From NCBI RefSeq assembly GCF_036967215.1, contig NZ_CP146016.1, positions 1,206,501 through 1,270,500 on the forward strand: a stretch of 64,000 nucleotides of DNA. The letters are read 5' to 3'. The position numbers were made by a program, and so were the translations under genes. Below the pieces are notes generated by a model. The model was not told the DNA's origin, did no database searches, and was given only the letters and a program-made list of their open reading frames with translations. This DNA comes from Sulfolobus tengchongensis. GTDB taxonomy: Archaea; Thermoproteota; Thermoprotei_A; Sulfolobales; Sulfolobaceae. Shown here in pieces: positions 53,325 through 63,630 of this stretch (positions are counted from its first letter, which is position 1; each line of letters opens with the position of its first letter).

Positions 53325-54087
53325 CTTCCCACCTAGGTTTCCTCTTTTCAAGAAATGCCTTCATCCCTTCTTTGGCTTCCTTCGTGTTTAATGCTAAATA
53401 GAAATTTCTTCTTTCTATATCTAATCCTTGTTGTAATAGTGTTTCCCATGCTTTCGCTACTGACTCTTTAGCCAACATTAAGGATATCATTGGCTTTTCA
53501 GCTATCTCTTTAGCTAATCTGATTGCCTCATCGATTAGAGCGTTATCGGGAACTACTTTATTAACTAGGCCATATTTTTCAGCTTCCCTGGCGTCAATTA
53601 GCTTTCCAGTAAGGACTAGCTCCATGGCTTTATACTTTCCCAATACTCTCGTTAGTCTCTGCGTTCCTCCAGCACCTGGCATAATACCTAAATTTATTTC
53701 CGGCTGACCTAATTTTGCGGACTCTGAGGATATTATTATATCACATGCCATTGCAAGCTCTAGTCCACCTCCAGCGGTGATGCCATTTAGCGCTGCTATG
53801 ATCGGTTTTTTAAAAGTTCTCAGTTTCTCCCATAATGGCATATGCCCTTTCTTCATTATGTCTTCTAAAGGAGTCTCCAACATTTCTTTAACATCCGCAC
53901 CTGCGGAAAAAGCTCTACCATTGCCAGTTATTATTACGACCTTAACTCTACTATCATTTTCTAATTCGTCTAAAGCCTTGACTAAATCATCGACCATCTG
54001 AAAGTTAATTGCATTTAGTCTATCTGGTCTATTAAGTTTTATAATTCCTATATTTTCCCTAACTTCTATTTGTATAGTACTATACAT
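53308..54087 (-). CDS. Enoyl-CoA hydratase (crotonase)
   Basis: Crotonase-fold protein of 259 residues: AFSAGADVKEML and NGITAGGGLELAMACD for the oxyanion hole, and GQPEINLGIMPGAGGTQRL with the active-site Glu. It hydrates 2-enoyl-CoA in beta-oxidation. The ATG at 54087 overlaps a perfect 16-bp palindrome, and a GTG at 54102 is the other start. First gene of the minus-strand part of a divergent acyl-CoA unit. Confidence 0.9.
   Translation of the reverse strand: MYSTIQIEVRENIGIIKLNRPDRLNAINFQMVDDLVKALDELENDSRVKVVIITGNGRAFSAGADVKEMLETPLEDIMKKGHMPLWEKLRTFKKPIIAALNGITAGGGLELAMACDIIISSESAKLGQPEINLGIMPGAGGTQRLTRVLGKYKAMELVLTGKLIDAREAEKYGLVNKVVPDNALIDEAIRLAKEIAEKPMISLMLAKESVAKAWETLLQQGLDIERRNFYLALNTKEAKEGMKAFLEKRKPRWEDDKGG
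54071..54086. promoter_or_regulatory. Operator-like 16-bp palindrome, site 1
   Basis: TGTATAGTACTATACA reads the same on both strands without mismatch. It overlaps the start codon region of the crotonase gene. The core ATAGTACTAT recurs at 54109-54118, 35 bp away centre to centre. Both are consistent with binding by a dimeric repressor. Confidence 0.6.
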
Positions 54088-54108
54088 ATATATGTAATTC
54101 ACCTACAT

Positions 54109-54118
54109 ATAGTACTAT
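54109..54118. promoter_or_regulatory. Operator-like palindrome, site 2
   Basis: ATAGTACTAT, a perfect 10-bp palindrome identical to the core of site 1. It sits between the two divergent promoters. Confidence 0.55.
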
Positions 54119-54126
54119 TCACAAAA

Positions 54127-54139
54127 GTTTATATAGTTT
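54127..54139 (+). promoter_or_regulatory. TATA box of the thiolase operon
   Basis: GTTTATATAGTTT, with ACAAAA before it, lies about 37 bp before the ATG at 54170, so the leader should be about ten bases. Confidence 0.45.
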
Positions 54140-54169
54140 AGTATTGTAAGGAATCTTGGTTAGTCCAAT

Positions 54170-55333
54170 ATGACAAGAAAAGTTGCAATAATAGGTGTAG
54201 GCAATTCTAAATTTGGAAGAAGAGATGACGTTTCTATTCAAGAATTAGCATGGGAATCAATTAGGGAAGCGTTCAACGATAGTGGTGTGTCTCAAAGAGA
54301 TATAGGTTTAGTAGTTGTAGGAAGCACTGCATATAGGGGAGTTGAATTATATCCCGCTCCGATTGTGGCAGAATATTCTGGATTATCTGGTAAGGTTCCG
54401 TTGCGTGTAGAAGCTATGTGTGCTACTGGACTTGCAGCAGCGTTAACTGCGTACACTGCTGTTGCTTCTGGATTAGTAGACATTGCGATGGCCGTAGGAG
54501 TAGATAAGATGACTGAAGTGGATACTTCAACATCTTTAGCAATAGGTGGGAGAGGAGGCAATTATCAGTGGGAATATCACTTTTATGGCACTACATTTCC
54601 AACTTATTACGCATTATATGCTACAAGACATATGGCAGTTTATGGTACAACTGAAGAACAAATGGCTCTAGTTGCGGTAAAAGCTCATAAGTACGGTGCT
54701 ATGAATCCTAAGGCTCATTTTCAGAAGCCGGTTACAGTCCAGGATGTTCTTAAATCTAGAGTAGTTTCTTGGCCAATTAAGTTACTTGACTCATGTCCCA
54801 TAAGTGATGGTTCTGCAACTGCAATCTTTGCGTCAGAGGAGAAAGTCAAGGAGCTCAAAATTGATACGCCAATTTGGATATCTGGAGTGGGATATGCAAA
54901 TGATTATGCATATGTTGCTAAAAGAGGGGAGTGGACTGGATTTAAGGCTACTCAGCTAGCTGCTAGGCAAGCATATGAAATGGCTAAAGTAAGTCCTAAT
55001 GACATAGAAGTAGCTACGGTCCATGATGCGTTTACTATAGCAGAAATTATGGGATATGAGGATTTGGGTTTCACTGAAAAAGGCAAAGGTGGCAAGTTTA
55101 TAGAAGAAGGTCAAAGTGAAAAAGGAGGCAAAGTTGGTGTAAATCTATTTGGAGGTTTGAAGGCTAAAGGTCATCCATTAGGGGCCACTGGTCTTTCAAT
55201 GATTTATGAAATAACAAAGCAATTAAGAGATGATGCAGGGAATTTACAACAACCTCTTAAAAAATATGTTGGTCTTGTTCATAATGTTGGTGGTACCGGT
55301 CATTTCGCGTATGTAATGATCCTTAGGAGGTAA
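54170..55333 (+). CDS. Thiolase / SCP-x-type acyl-CoA acyltransferase
   Basis: A 387-residue thiolase-fold protein with the acyl-enzyme Cys in RVEAMCATGLAAAL (about Cys84), VHDAFTIAEIMGYED, and a C-terminal GGLKAKGHPLGATG (active-site His). This is the archaeal SCP-x/acetyl-CoA acetyltransferase subgroup that usually pairs with a DUF35 zinc-ribbon protein, and indeed the next gene is one. It cleaves or forms 3-ketoacyl-CoA. Confidence 0.9.
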   Translation: MTRKVAIIGVGNSKFGRRDDVSIQELAWESIREAFNDSGVSQRDIGLVVVGSTAYRGVELYPAPIVAEYSGLSGKVPLRVEAMCATGLAAALTAYTAVASGLVDIAMAVGVDKMTEVDTSTSLAIGGRGGNYQWEYHFYGTTFPTYYALYATRHMAVYGTTEEQMALVAVKAHKYGAMNPKAHFQKPVTVQDVLKSRVVSWPIKLLDSCPISDGSATAIFASEEKVKELKIDTPIWISGVGYANDYAYVAKRGEWTGFKATQLAARQAYEMAKVSPNDIEVATVHDAFTIAEIMGYEDLGFTEKGKGGKFIEEGQSEKGGKVGVNLFGGLKAKGHPLGATGLSMIYEITKQLRDDAGNLQQPLKKYVGLVHNVGGTGHFAYVMILRR

Positions 55334-55338
55334 TTCAT

Positions 55339-55725
55339 ATGCAAACAGACGCTATTCCTCTATCGCTAAAATACAAGATAAAGTATCCCGATGAGTTCAT
55401 AGATGCTGTTAAGCGTGGTGAGATTTTAGCCACTAAATGCAGAAATTGCGGTGCAGTATATTTTCCACCTCAAAGAGATTGCTATAACTGTGGTAAGAGC
55501 GAGATGGAATGGATTAAGGTTAGCAACGAAGGCGAAATAATGACTTATAGTATTGTAACTCAGAAACCTCAAGGGTTTGAAGAGTATGCTGACTACATAA
55601 TTGGTATAGTGAAGACTAAGGATAACATTAATCTAATGGCTTGGATTAAGGGTCAACCAAAGGTAGGCGCTAGGGTAAGATTAACTACAGACGGGGTTAG
55701 GATAATAGGTGAGGTATTAGGATGA
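55339..55725 (+). CDS. DUF35 OB-fold and zinc-ribbon protein
   Basis: A 128-residue protein: N-terminal helix, CRNCGAVYFPPQRDCYNCGK zinc ribbon (about 33-52) and an OB-fold (MTYSIVTQKPQGFEEYADYI). DUF35 proteins bind acyl-CoA and form complexes with thiolase-like enzymes. It follows the thiolase by five bases and overlaps the ligase gene by 4 bp (ATGA). Confidence 0.9.
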   Translation: MQTDAIPLSLKYKIKYPDEFIDAVKRGEILATKCRNCGAVYFPPQRDCYNCGKSEMEWIKVSNEGEIMTYSIVTQKPQGFEEYADYIIGIVKTKDNINLMAWIKGQPKVGARVRLTTDGVRIIGEVLG

Positions 55726-57029
55726 ACGTTAAAATAACTTATGATGAGACAAATCCTAAAGCGTTGAATAAGGAGGAAATAAGGGATATTCAGAGGTTTA
55801 GATTAAGAAGCCTAATAAAGAGGGTATACGAAAGTTCCCCTTATTATCATAAGCTCTTTAGGGAGAAGGGGCTAAGAGCAGATGATATAAAGTCTCCAGA
55901 GGATTTGGTCAAAATTCCATTTACAACTAAGGAAGATTTAAGAAAACACGCATATCCTCATGGTGGAGATTTTTTAGCAGTTCCTTTTGAGAAAGTAGTA
56001 GGATGGCATATGACGTCTGGAACTACTGGTATTCCCACAGTTAATGCATACACGTGGAATGATATTGAGGTTTGGACTAACCTTGTAGCAAGAAGTTTAG
56101 TTACTGCCGGGGTAACTAAAAACGATATAGTTATGAATATCTATGGTTATGGACTATTTACAGGTGGGATAGGTCTCCACCAAGGAATTCAGAGAATAGG
56201 AGCTAAGGTGATACCTTGGAGTACTGGAAGGACAGAGGCTTTAGCTAAAGCCTTAAAGGACTTTAAGGCGACTGTAATAACTGGAACTCCCTCATACGAA
56301 TTATTAGTAGCGGAGACTTTGAGTAAATTAGGGATAAACGCGGAAAGTGAATTACAGCTTAGGCTGGCAATTCCTGGCGCTGAAACAATGACAAGGGAAA
56401 TATTAGAGAGGATTGAGGTAGAATTAGGCTTAAAAGTTAGAAATGGGCATGCGTTAGAAATTTATGGTCTGACTGAGGGTTTAGGACCTGGTGTGGCTCA
56501 AGAATGTCCTAATGATAACCATGAATGGTTACACATTTGGTCAGATCATTATTTGGTAGAGATAATTGATCCAGATACTGGTGAGAGGGTTTCCGAGGGA
56601 GAGGAAGGAGAAATGGTAATAACTACGCTCACTAAAGAAGCTATGCCGTTAATAAGATATAGGACGAGGGATATTACTAGCATCATAGAAAGTGATGATG
56701 AAATACCTTTTCCTAAAATTAGAATTATTAAGGGAAGAATAGATGACGTCATATTTTACAAAGGTGTAAAACTTTTTCCTACAGCAATTGCACATGTTTT
56801 AATGTCTCATCAAGATGTGATAGAGTTTCAAATAGTTGTGGATAGATCTACTAGAGAACATAGACTAATAATTAGGGTAGAAACTGAAAAACCATCAGAA
56901 AAACTAAGAGAAAAACTAATAGAAGAAATTAGGACAGTAGCATTTGTAACACCAGAAGTAGAATTTGTAGACGTAGGCACTTTACCAAGATTTGAAGGAA
57001 AATCAAAAAGAGTAGTTATTAAAGAATAA
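55722..57029 (+). CDS. paaK: Phenylacetate-CoA ligase-like AMP-forming enzyme
   Basis: A 435-residue ANL-superfamily ligase: HMTSGTTGIPTVNAYTW (P-loop), IYGLTEGLGPGVAQEC (A4-A5 region), YRTRDI and RIDDVIFYKGVKLFP. This is the PaaK type. It activates an aromatic or similar carboxylate with CoA and ATP. With the diiron oxidase, PaaG-like, hydratase, thioesterase and thiolase genes it suggests a catabolic route for an aromatic acid. Confidence 0.88.
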   Translation: MNVKITYDETNPKALNKEEIRDIQRFRLRSLIKRVYESSPYYHKLFREKGLRADDIKSPEDLVKIPFTTKEDLRKHAYPHGGDFLAVPFEKVVGWHMTSGTTGIPTVNAYTWNDIEVWTNLVARSLVTAGVTKNDIVMNIYGYGLFTGGIGLHQGIQRIGAKVIPWSTGRTEALAKALKDFKATVITGTPSYELLVAETLSKLGINAESELQLRLAIPGAETMTREILERIEVELGLKVRNGHALEIYGLTEGLGPGVAQECPNDNHEWLHIWSDHYLVEIIDPDTGERVSEGEEGEMVITTLTKEAMPLIRYRTRDITSIIESDDEIPFPKIRIIKGRIDDVIFYKGVKLFPTAIAHVLMSHQDVIEFQIVVDRSTREHRLIIRVETEKPSEKLREKLIEEIRTVAFVTPEVEFVDVGTLPRFEGKSKRVVIKE

Positions 57030-57138
57030 ATCTTTAATTACGTGACTATAATCTCTAATGTTACAATTAATAAATCTTTATTCAAGTTAAATAGAGAACA
57101 ATGCTAAATCTTTTAAGCTTAGGAAGAAAGAGTTAAAT

Positions 57139-57501
57139 ATGGCTAAACTGCTTTTCGTAATTATGAATGATCCGACTAGTTTATCCGAATCCATAAAAGC
57201 CGCTCATGCCTTACATTATGCGGTTGAACTAAAGAGGGAGGGTCACGAAGTTTATGTATATTTTGACGGACTAGGTACTAAGATACCCATATCTGAAAGT
57301 CCTTATAAAGGCCTTAAACCAGCTTACGAAAGAGCATTAAAGGAAGGCATAATATTAGGTGCGTGTGGATATTGTGCTTCTCCACCGCACTTGAACATCA
57401 AGGATAAATTATCTAGTGTAGTAAAACTAATTGGAGATGAAGATCATCATTACGCCTTTACCGATTTAATTAACAAGGGCTTTCAGATAATAATTTCATA
57501 A
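57139..57501 (+). CDS. DsrE-family sulfur carrier
   Basis: A 120-residue DsrE/DsrF-fold protein: FVIMNDPTSLSESIKAAHAL at the N-terminus and GACGYCASPPH with Cys76 and Cys79 at the sulfur-accepting loop. The family carries sulfur as a protein persulfide. It starts the sulfur-transfer region but has its own promoter, 110 bp after the ligase gene. Confidence 0.8.
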   Translation: MAKLLFVIMNDPTSLSESIKAAHALHYAVELKREGHEVYVYFDGLGTKIPISESPYKGLKPAYERALKEGIILGACGYCASPPHLNIKDKLSSVVKLIGDEDHHYAFTDLINKGFQIIIS

Positions 57502-57672
57502 TTTGTTTTTGATAAAGTTATGAGTGGTTCAATTATACTTTGATTTTAGAACATCAATTATATTAGATATAAGTAAATTAAGTAATAACATTCTTGAAAA
57601 AATATATTGTTGAAATAATCGAAATATTTAAAAGTATATATGCAAGATAGATTATAGAGGTGCGCAAAAAGT
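57502..57672. promoter_or_regulatory. Spacer holding the tusA promoter
   Basis: AATATTTAAAAG (about 57621-57632) is a candidate TATA box; GAGGTG (57657-57662) lies ten bases before the ATG at 57673. No other gene in the spacer. Confidence 0.35.
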
Positions 57673-57906
57673 ATGAGTAGTCTTAAGATATATAAGGAGT
57701 TGGATTTGACTAGTTCTTCGTGTGCTGGTCCCATAGGTGAGTTATCTGGAGTTATTGATGAGTTGAGGGATGGGGAGGCTGTTAAGGTAATTCTCGGGGA
57801 TGAGGCAACTAAGAAGGATATCACATTGTGGGCTAAGAAGAGAGGTTTGAAAATAGTACAAGAAACTAAAGAAGGCAATAAATACATACTACTAGTAAGC
57901 AAGTAG
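57673..57906 (+). CDS. tusA: TusA-like sulfur carrier with atypical active site
   Basis: A 77-residue protein of the TusA/SirA fold. The active-site Cys17 is in SSSCAGPIGELSGVIDEL, whereas canonical TusA has CPxP (for example RCPGP). The pattern DGEAVKVILGDEATKKDI and the closing helix and strand fit the family. TusA passes persulfide sulfur between proteins. First gene of the tusA-sqr-dsrE-DUF1641 operon. Confidence 0.82.
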   Translation: MSSLKIYKELDLTSSSCAGPIGELSGVIDELRDGEAVKVILGDEATKKDITLWAKKRGLKIVQETKEGNKYILLVSK

Positions 57907-57915
57907 GTGGAATGA

Positions 57916-59073
57916 ATGGCTAAAAGGATAATAGTCGCTGGAGGAAATATAGCCGGTACAATAATTGCTAATAGATTAATTCAAAAATTAGAGCATGAGG
58001 TAAATAAAGGAGATGTGGAAATAGTAGTGCTGAATAAGTCCGATGATCATATCTATTTGCCTGGCCAATTATTAGTGGGATTTGGTCTTGAAGTTCCAGG
58101 AGAATTGGTTAAGAAAGAAAGTGAGCTATTAGACCCTCGTATCAAATTTTTACATGGAGAAAAAGGTACCATTACTAAGATAGATGTAGCTAATCATTCT
58201 GTGCAAACCGCCGATGGCGTTCAGCATAGTTATGATTATTTAGTTATAACGACAGGTGTAGAGTACACCTGGGACGAAATACCCGGTTATAGGGCCGCGT
58301 CACATACAGTGTTTGAGTATGATGATGCGATAAAGATGAGAGAAGCATTAGAGAAGTTTCAAGGCGGCACTATAGTCGTTAATGTAGCTAGGTTGCCTCA
58401 TAGATGTCCAGTAGCTCCTCTGGAAGTTACCTTAATTTTAGATGATTATTTGAGAAAGAGGGGTATTAGAGATAAGACTAAGATAATTTATACATATCCA
58501 GTTCAAGGAGTATTTGGAAGACCCATAACTAATAAGTTCATGTTGAGGCTTTTCGAACAAAGAGGTATAGAAGTACATTCTCCATTTACAGTAACTAGCG
58601 TGAACCCAACTGAGAAGGTTATTGAATCACAAGAGGGAGAGAAGTTAAAGTTTGATATGTTAATTGCTGTTCCGCCTAATATGGGTGCTAAGGTTATTGG
58701 AGATTCTGGAATAGGAGATAGGAGGAGATGGATACCAACAGATAAGTTCACTCTGAGGATGAAAGACCAGTCAAATGTTTACGTGATGGGTGATGCTACC
58801 GACTTACCAGTTTCTAAAGCAGGGTCAACTGCGGATTTTGAGTCCTATGTTGTCGCTCATAATATTGCAAATGATATAAAGGGCAACTTAGGTGTTAAAA
58901 ACTACGGTGGAGACGTATTATGTTACATAGCAACTGGTACCGATCAAGCTACTTATATCAGATTCAGCTATACTATGAATGAGAGTCCTCCACCACCTTC
59001 GTACATACATTGGTGGGGCAAAATAATGTACAATAAGATGTATTGGACTGTTACAGCTAAGGCTGTGGTCTGA
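57916..59073 (+). CDS. Sulfide:quinone oxidoreductase-like flavoprotein
   Basis: A 385-residue flavoprotein: FAD-binding [15 protein letters not shown] (about 7-21), Cys164 in [10 protein letters not shown], Cys336 in [11 protein letters not shown] and the second FAD motif [10 protein letters not shown] (about 289-298). Two of the three SQR cysteines are thus present. The C-terminus is amphipathic and could hold it on the membrane. GGTGG lies five bases before the start. It likely oxidises sulfide or a protein-bound persulfide with quinone or another acceptor. Confidence 0.85.
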   Translation: MAKRIIVAGGNIAGTIIANRLIQKLEHEVNKGDVEIVVLNKSDDHIYLPGQLLVGFGLEVPGELVKKESELLDPRIKFLHGEKGTITKIDVANHSVQTADGVQHSYDYLVITTGVEYTWDEIPGYRAASHTVFEYDDAIKMREALEKFQGGTIVVNVARLPHRCPVAPLEVTLILDDYLRKRGIRDKTKIIYTYPVQGVFGRPITNKFMLRLFEQRGIEVHSPFTVTSVNPTEKVIESQEGEKLKFDMLIAVPPNMGAKVIGDSGIGDRRRWIPTDKFTLRMKDQSNVYVMGDATDLPVSKAGSTADFESYVVAHNIANDIKGNLGVKNYGGDVLCYIATGTDQATYIRFSYTMNESPPPPSYIHWWGKIMYNKMYWTVTAKAVV

Positions 59074-59074
59074 A

Positions 59075-60582
<1,508 letters not shown>

Positions 60583-60583
60583 G

Positions 60584-60600
60584 TTTTTTTCCTAATTTTT
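60584..60600 (+). terminator. T-rich terminator after the sulfur operon
   Basis: TTTTTTTCCTAATTTTT starts just after the DUF1641 stop codon: two T runs that should end the tusA-DUF1641 transcript. Confidence 0.4.
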
Positions 60601-60651
60601 CTAAATCTATTGATGACAAAGTATTTAAGAATTGTTTTGGAATAGAGGCTT

Positions 60652-61005
60652 ATGAGAATAGCTTTAACATATGATAAGTCACAAGAATTAAAACCTCTAG
60701 ATGAGGCTGAAATAATAGGAGTAATTGATGAGGATAAAAGGGAAGTTGAACAGTATGAAAACCCCGGAGTAGGTAGCAAAGAGGCTACAATGTCAGTAAT
60801 ATTAGATTTAAATGTAGATGCAATAGTAGTAGGTCCTAAGTTCTTATGTCCAGGCTCCTACATGATGTCTTATGGTAGGTTAAGATACATTCCTACGAAA
60901 TACAAAAATCTGAAAGAGGTCCTAGAACATTTAGAGGAAGTAAAGAAGAATATTAAGGAAGAATTAGAAGAAGAGATGTACGCTGAAGAAATGGAGGAGT
61001 TTTAA
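60652..61005 (+). CDS. Small protein with weak NifX/dinitrogenase-cofactor-like fold
   Basis: A 117-residue protein: RIALTYDKSQELKPLDEAEI, a middle LNVDAIVVGPKFLCPGSYMM and an acidic coiled tail (EELEEEMYAEEMEEF). The order of strands and the position of the Gly-Pro/Cys loop resemble the NifX/NafY/DUF134-type RNase-H-like cofactor-binding domains, but the match is weak. Overlaps the convergent HTH gene by four bases. Confidence 0.55.
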   Translation: MRIALTYDKSQELKPLDEAEIIGVIDEDKREVEQYENPGVGSKEATMSVILDLNVDAIVVGPKFLCPGSYMMSYGRLRYIPTKYKNLKEVLEHLEEVKKNIKEELEEEMYAEEMEEF

Positions 61006-61238
61006 TCGCTAAATAACTTATAACATTCGTCTATTTCTAGAACTGAGTACATTCTTTCTCTGGCATCGTCAAGGCAAGGTAACGCTTTTATTAAACCTTT
61101 TTCCCTGAGTACCCTTAATGCATAACGTAATGTTCGTGTGGGCAACTTAGTTTGTTCTTGTAATTCCTTGAATCTAATTACCTTTTTCTCTAGTATTACC
61201 TTTAGTACTAGTTTTGCTGATGGTGGGAGTTTTTCCAT
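61002..61238 (-). CDS. Small winged-helix regulator
   Basis: A 78-residue winged helix-turn-helix protein (PPSAKLVLKVILEKKVIRFK, TKLPTRTLRYALRVLREKGL). The C-terminal ALPCLDDARERMYSV holds a Cys and a charged wing. It could sense redox or sulfur in this region, which is a guess. The ATG at 61238 is chosen over the one at 61241. Confidence 0.75.
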   Translation of the reverse strand: MEKLPPSAKLVLKVILEKKVIRFKELQEQTKLPTRTLRYALRVLREKGLIKALPCLDDARERMYSVLEIDECYKLFSD

Positions 61239-61294
61239 CATTTTATCTATTTACTTATATTTCTTAAGACTTTCGCTAGATGCAAAAAGTTACT

Positions 61295-61699
61295 TTATCT
61301 CAAATTTTTATTTAATAACTTATACCATAGTGTACCGTTCTCATCCATACCTTTCTTAACTTCATATCCCATTCTCATCCATAATTCCATACCACCTAGC
61401 ATATTGTAAACCTTTAGTCCCTCGAAAAGGTACGGCTTAGTATATACGAGCCAAGTTGATCTATTAGCATGCTCACATACAATAGCCACAGCATTTTTAT
61501 TTATTAAAGGAAATAAATCATCAAAGTAGTCTAAAGGTAATAATATTGATCCGGGTATGTGATGATCCTCATATTCCCAGGGTTGTCTAATATCAATTAC
61601 TGTTAAGTTGCTAGACTTGATAAGTCTCCTTACGATTGATGGCGGTACATCCTGTATGTTAGGATAATAAGGGGTTCTTCTATCAGTTATCTGCATCAA
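61295..61699 (-). CDS. Rhodanese-like sulfurtransferase
   Basis: A 134-residue single-domain rhodanese: Asp36 and Arg38 in VIDIRQPWEYEDHHIPGSI, the catalytic loop CEHANRST with Cys75 (from the first Met), and NMLGGMELWMRMGYEV. It moves sulfane sulfur to a thiol acceptor. Not in one operon with the other sulfur genes but next to the SelD-like gene, divergent. Confidence 0.92.
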   Translation of the reverse strand: MMQITDRRTPYYPNIQDVPPSIVRRLIKSSNLTVIDIRQPWEYEDHHIPGSILLPLDYFDDLFPLINKNAVAIVCEHANRSTWLVYTKPYLFEGLKVYNMLGGMELWMRMGYEVKKGMDENGTLWYKLLNKNLR

Positions 61700-61810
61700 A
61701 TTTTAAAGCATTCACGTAGAATTTAAGTGTGTTGGGATTTCTGCTTTTCAAAACTATTTTTATTTAAAATGAAATTTACAAAAACTGCATAAACATTATG
61801 AGAGCTAACT

Positions 61811-61820
61811 TTTTATTTTC
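61811..61820 (+). promoter_or_regulatory. TATA box of the SelD-like gene
   Basis: TTTTTATTTT is centred about 26 bp before 61842 (and 61839), predicting a leaderless mRNA. Confidence 0.45.
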
Positions 61821-61841
61821 TTACGAGAATATGCTAACTTG

Positions 61842-63236
61842 ATGGCCATTGACAAATTAATTGATAAATTTAGAGTTAATCTTGACAAATATAAAAAAAT
61901 GGGGCTTAATCCATTATCGCTTGCTACTGGATGCGCAGTAAAAGTGGATTTAATAGACACCGTTTATCCAGCAATACAAAAAATAAGGGACGAATTGACG
62001 AGAAGAAATATAGAAATATTACCTAGGGAAGATGCGGATATCTTTATAACGAGAGAGAAGATAATCATGAAGAGAATAATAAATAGTGGAGAATTCGACG
62101 CAGATAGAGCTGTTAGTCTAATTCAAGTTAATCAAGAAACTGCGGGGGATCCCGGTAAATTTGCTGAGTTTCTGTTAAGAGTTTACACTTCGATAAAAAC
62201 TAAAAGAAAACTGACAATTGGGAAAGGGCATTCAATAGTTACTACCAATCCTAAAGGTGAGGTAGCAGTATTGGATCTATTTAGGCTAGAAGGAGCCAAA
62301 GAAAACTCGTACACTGTAGCTAATAATGACACTATTCAAATAGTTGATCCTCTGGACGATCCTGGTTCTCAAATGCAGGTTGATGTTGCAATTTCTAACT
62401 CTTTAAATGATCTATTCACAAAAGGTGTTTTTCAAGATTTAAGAATGATTCCAGTGGTTGATGCTCCAGTTGATGAATTAAAGAATCAATTATTGGTAAA
62501 TTTTGATAACTACGCTAGAACGTATTCTATAGAATTAATAGATGACATTCAACCAAACTCTAAGACTCTAATGATAGGCGCAACTGTAATAGGTAAGTCT
62601 GATCATGAATTGCCAACATATTATAATAAGGTTAATGAAAACATGGAGATATTAGTTACTAGACCCGTAGGCGAGTTAACACCAATAAATGTATATATGT
62701 GGATGCTTACGGTGCCAGAACTTATAGAAGACATGGAAGCTAGGGGAATTACAATTCAAAGAGTTGAAGAAGCCAAGAGAAAGGCGTTGACATACATGAG
62801 AACTCCTAATATTGAGGTTGCTAAAACAATATATGATTATTTGCCACCATTTGGAGGTTCATTTAATGAGGAGGCTCATATAGCTATGACCACTGATGTT
62901 ACTGGACCTGGACTATTTGTGGTCAAGGAATTTGCTGAAAAGGCCCAAGTTGATGTTGAATTATTTGATATTCCGGTAATAGATCCTGATATACATGAAT
63001 TCGCAACTGAGAATTTCATTATACCGAATTCTACTGCAGGCACTAACGGTGCAATAGTGATTTTTGCCCACAAAAAAGTCATTGAGGAAATTTATGATGA
63101 GCTAAAGAAGAAGTCTCAAGAACCCCACATTATCGGTAAGGTTATAGGTAAGGGGAATGGTACAGTTACAGTCCCATCTACGATAACAAAGTATATTCAT
63201 AGGAATAATGTATTGAAACAGTTTAAAATAAAGTGA
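61842..63236 (+). CDS. SelD-like (selenophosphate synthetase-related) protein
   Basis: A 464-residue protein of the SelD/PurM-fold superfamily with an N-terminal SelD-type region: [20 protein letters not shown] holds a Cys and, three residues later, a Lys (Cys31, Lys34 from the ATG at 61842), the same spacing as the catalytic Cys/Sec-x-x-Lys of Sel[21 protein letters not shown] and [12 protein letters not shown] match the SelD segment VDDP...NALSDIYAMG. It is about 100 residues longer than SelD. Sulfolobales are not known to use selenocysteine, so a sulfur substrate (thiophosphate formation) is a plausible guess. A TTG at 61839 is also in frame. Confidence 0.8.
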   Translation: MAIDKLIDKFRVNLDKYKKMGLNPLSLATGCAVKVDLIDTVYPAIQKIRDELTRRNIEILPREDADIFITREKIIMKRIINSGEFDADRAVSLIQVNQETAGDPGKFAEFLLRVYTSIKTKRKLTIGKGHSIVTTNPKGEVAVLDLFRLEGAKENSYTVANNDTIQIVDPLDDPGSQMQVDVAISNSLNDLFTKGVFQDLRMIPVVDAPVDELKNQLLVNFDNYARTYSIELIDDIQPNSKTLMIGATVIGKSDHELPTYYNKVNENMEILVTRPVGELTPINVYMWMLTVPELIEDMEARGITIQRVEEAKRKALTYMRTPNIEVAKTIYDYLPPFGGSFNEEAHIAMTTDVTGPGLFVVKEFAEKAQVDVELFDIPVIDPDIHEFATENFIIPNSTAGTNGAIVIFAHKKVIEEIYDELKKKSQEPHIIGKVIGKGNGTVTVPSTITKYIHRNNVLKQFKIK

Positions 63237-63535
63237 AATGTTTCTGATTCAAAATATTTCTTATAAAGCGTATAAATGAGTGTGTTGTGAAAGTTTTTGT
63301 AAATCTATGCTGTTCCACTCATCAAGGCATTCCGTAAAGTTTACGTTTAACTTATAAATAGTAAAGTGTTTTTCATTGAAAATGCAACTACAATAAACTC
63401 TATCCAACAATAAGATAGAACTTATAACCTTAAAAATTAAATGACTACCAAATTATCCATGATGCCATTTGAGAACAAATAGTGTCTGTAAAGCAATATA
63501 AAATTTCCATATTCATCACTACACCGCAAGCGTGT
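63237..63535. other. Gene-free spacer after the SelD-like gene
   Basis: About 300 bp of AT-rich DNA with no convincing frame, RNA boxes or promoter. Confidence 0.5.
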
Positions 63536-63575
63536 CACTAAACTTCTCTTAGTATGTATTGTGCTAAGCTTAGTG
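63536..63575. repeat. Inverted repeat (hairpin) in the right-end region
   Basis: CACTAA (63536-63541) pairs with TTAGTG (63570-63575), and CTTAG (63548-63552) with CTAAG (63564-63568), inside gene-free DNA. Part of a cluster of palindromes running to the window edge. Confidence 0.6.
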
Positions 63576-63630
63576 ATATGGTTTTTAGTTGGTGTTTTTT
63601 GGGCTTAACGTTTTTATTCTGAAGTATTAA

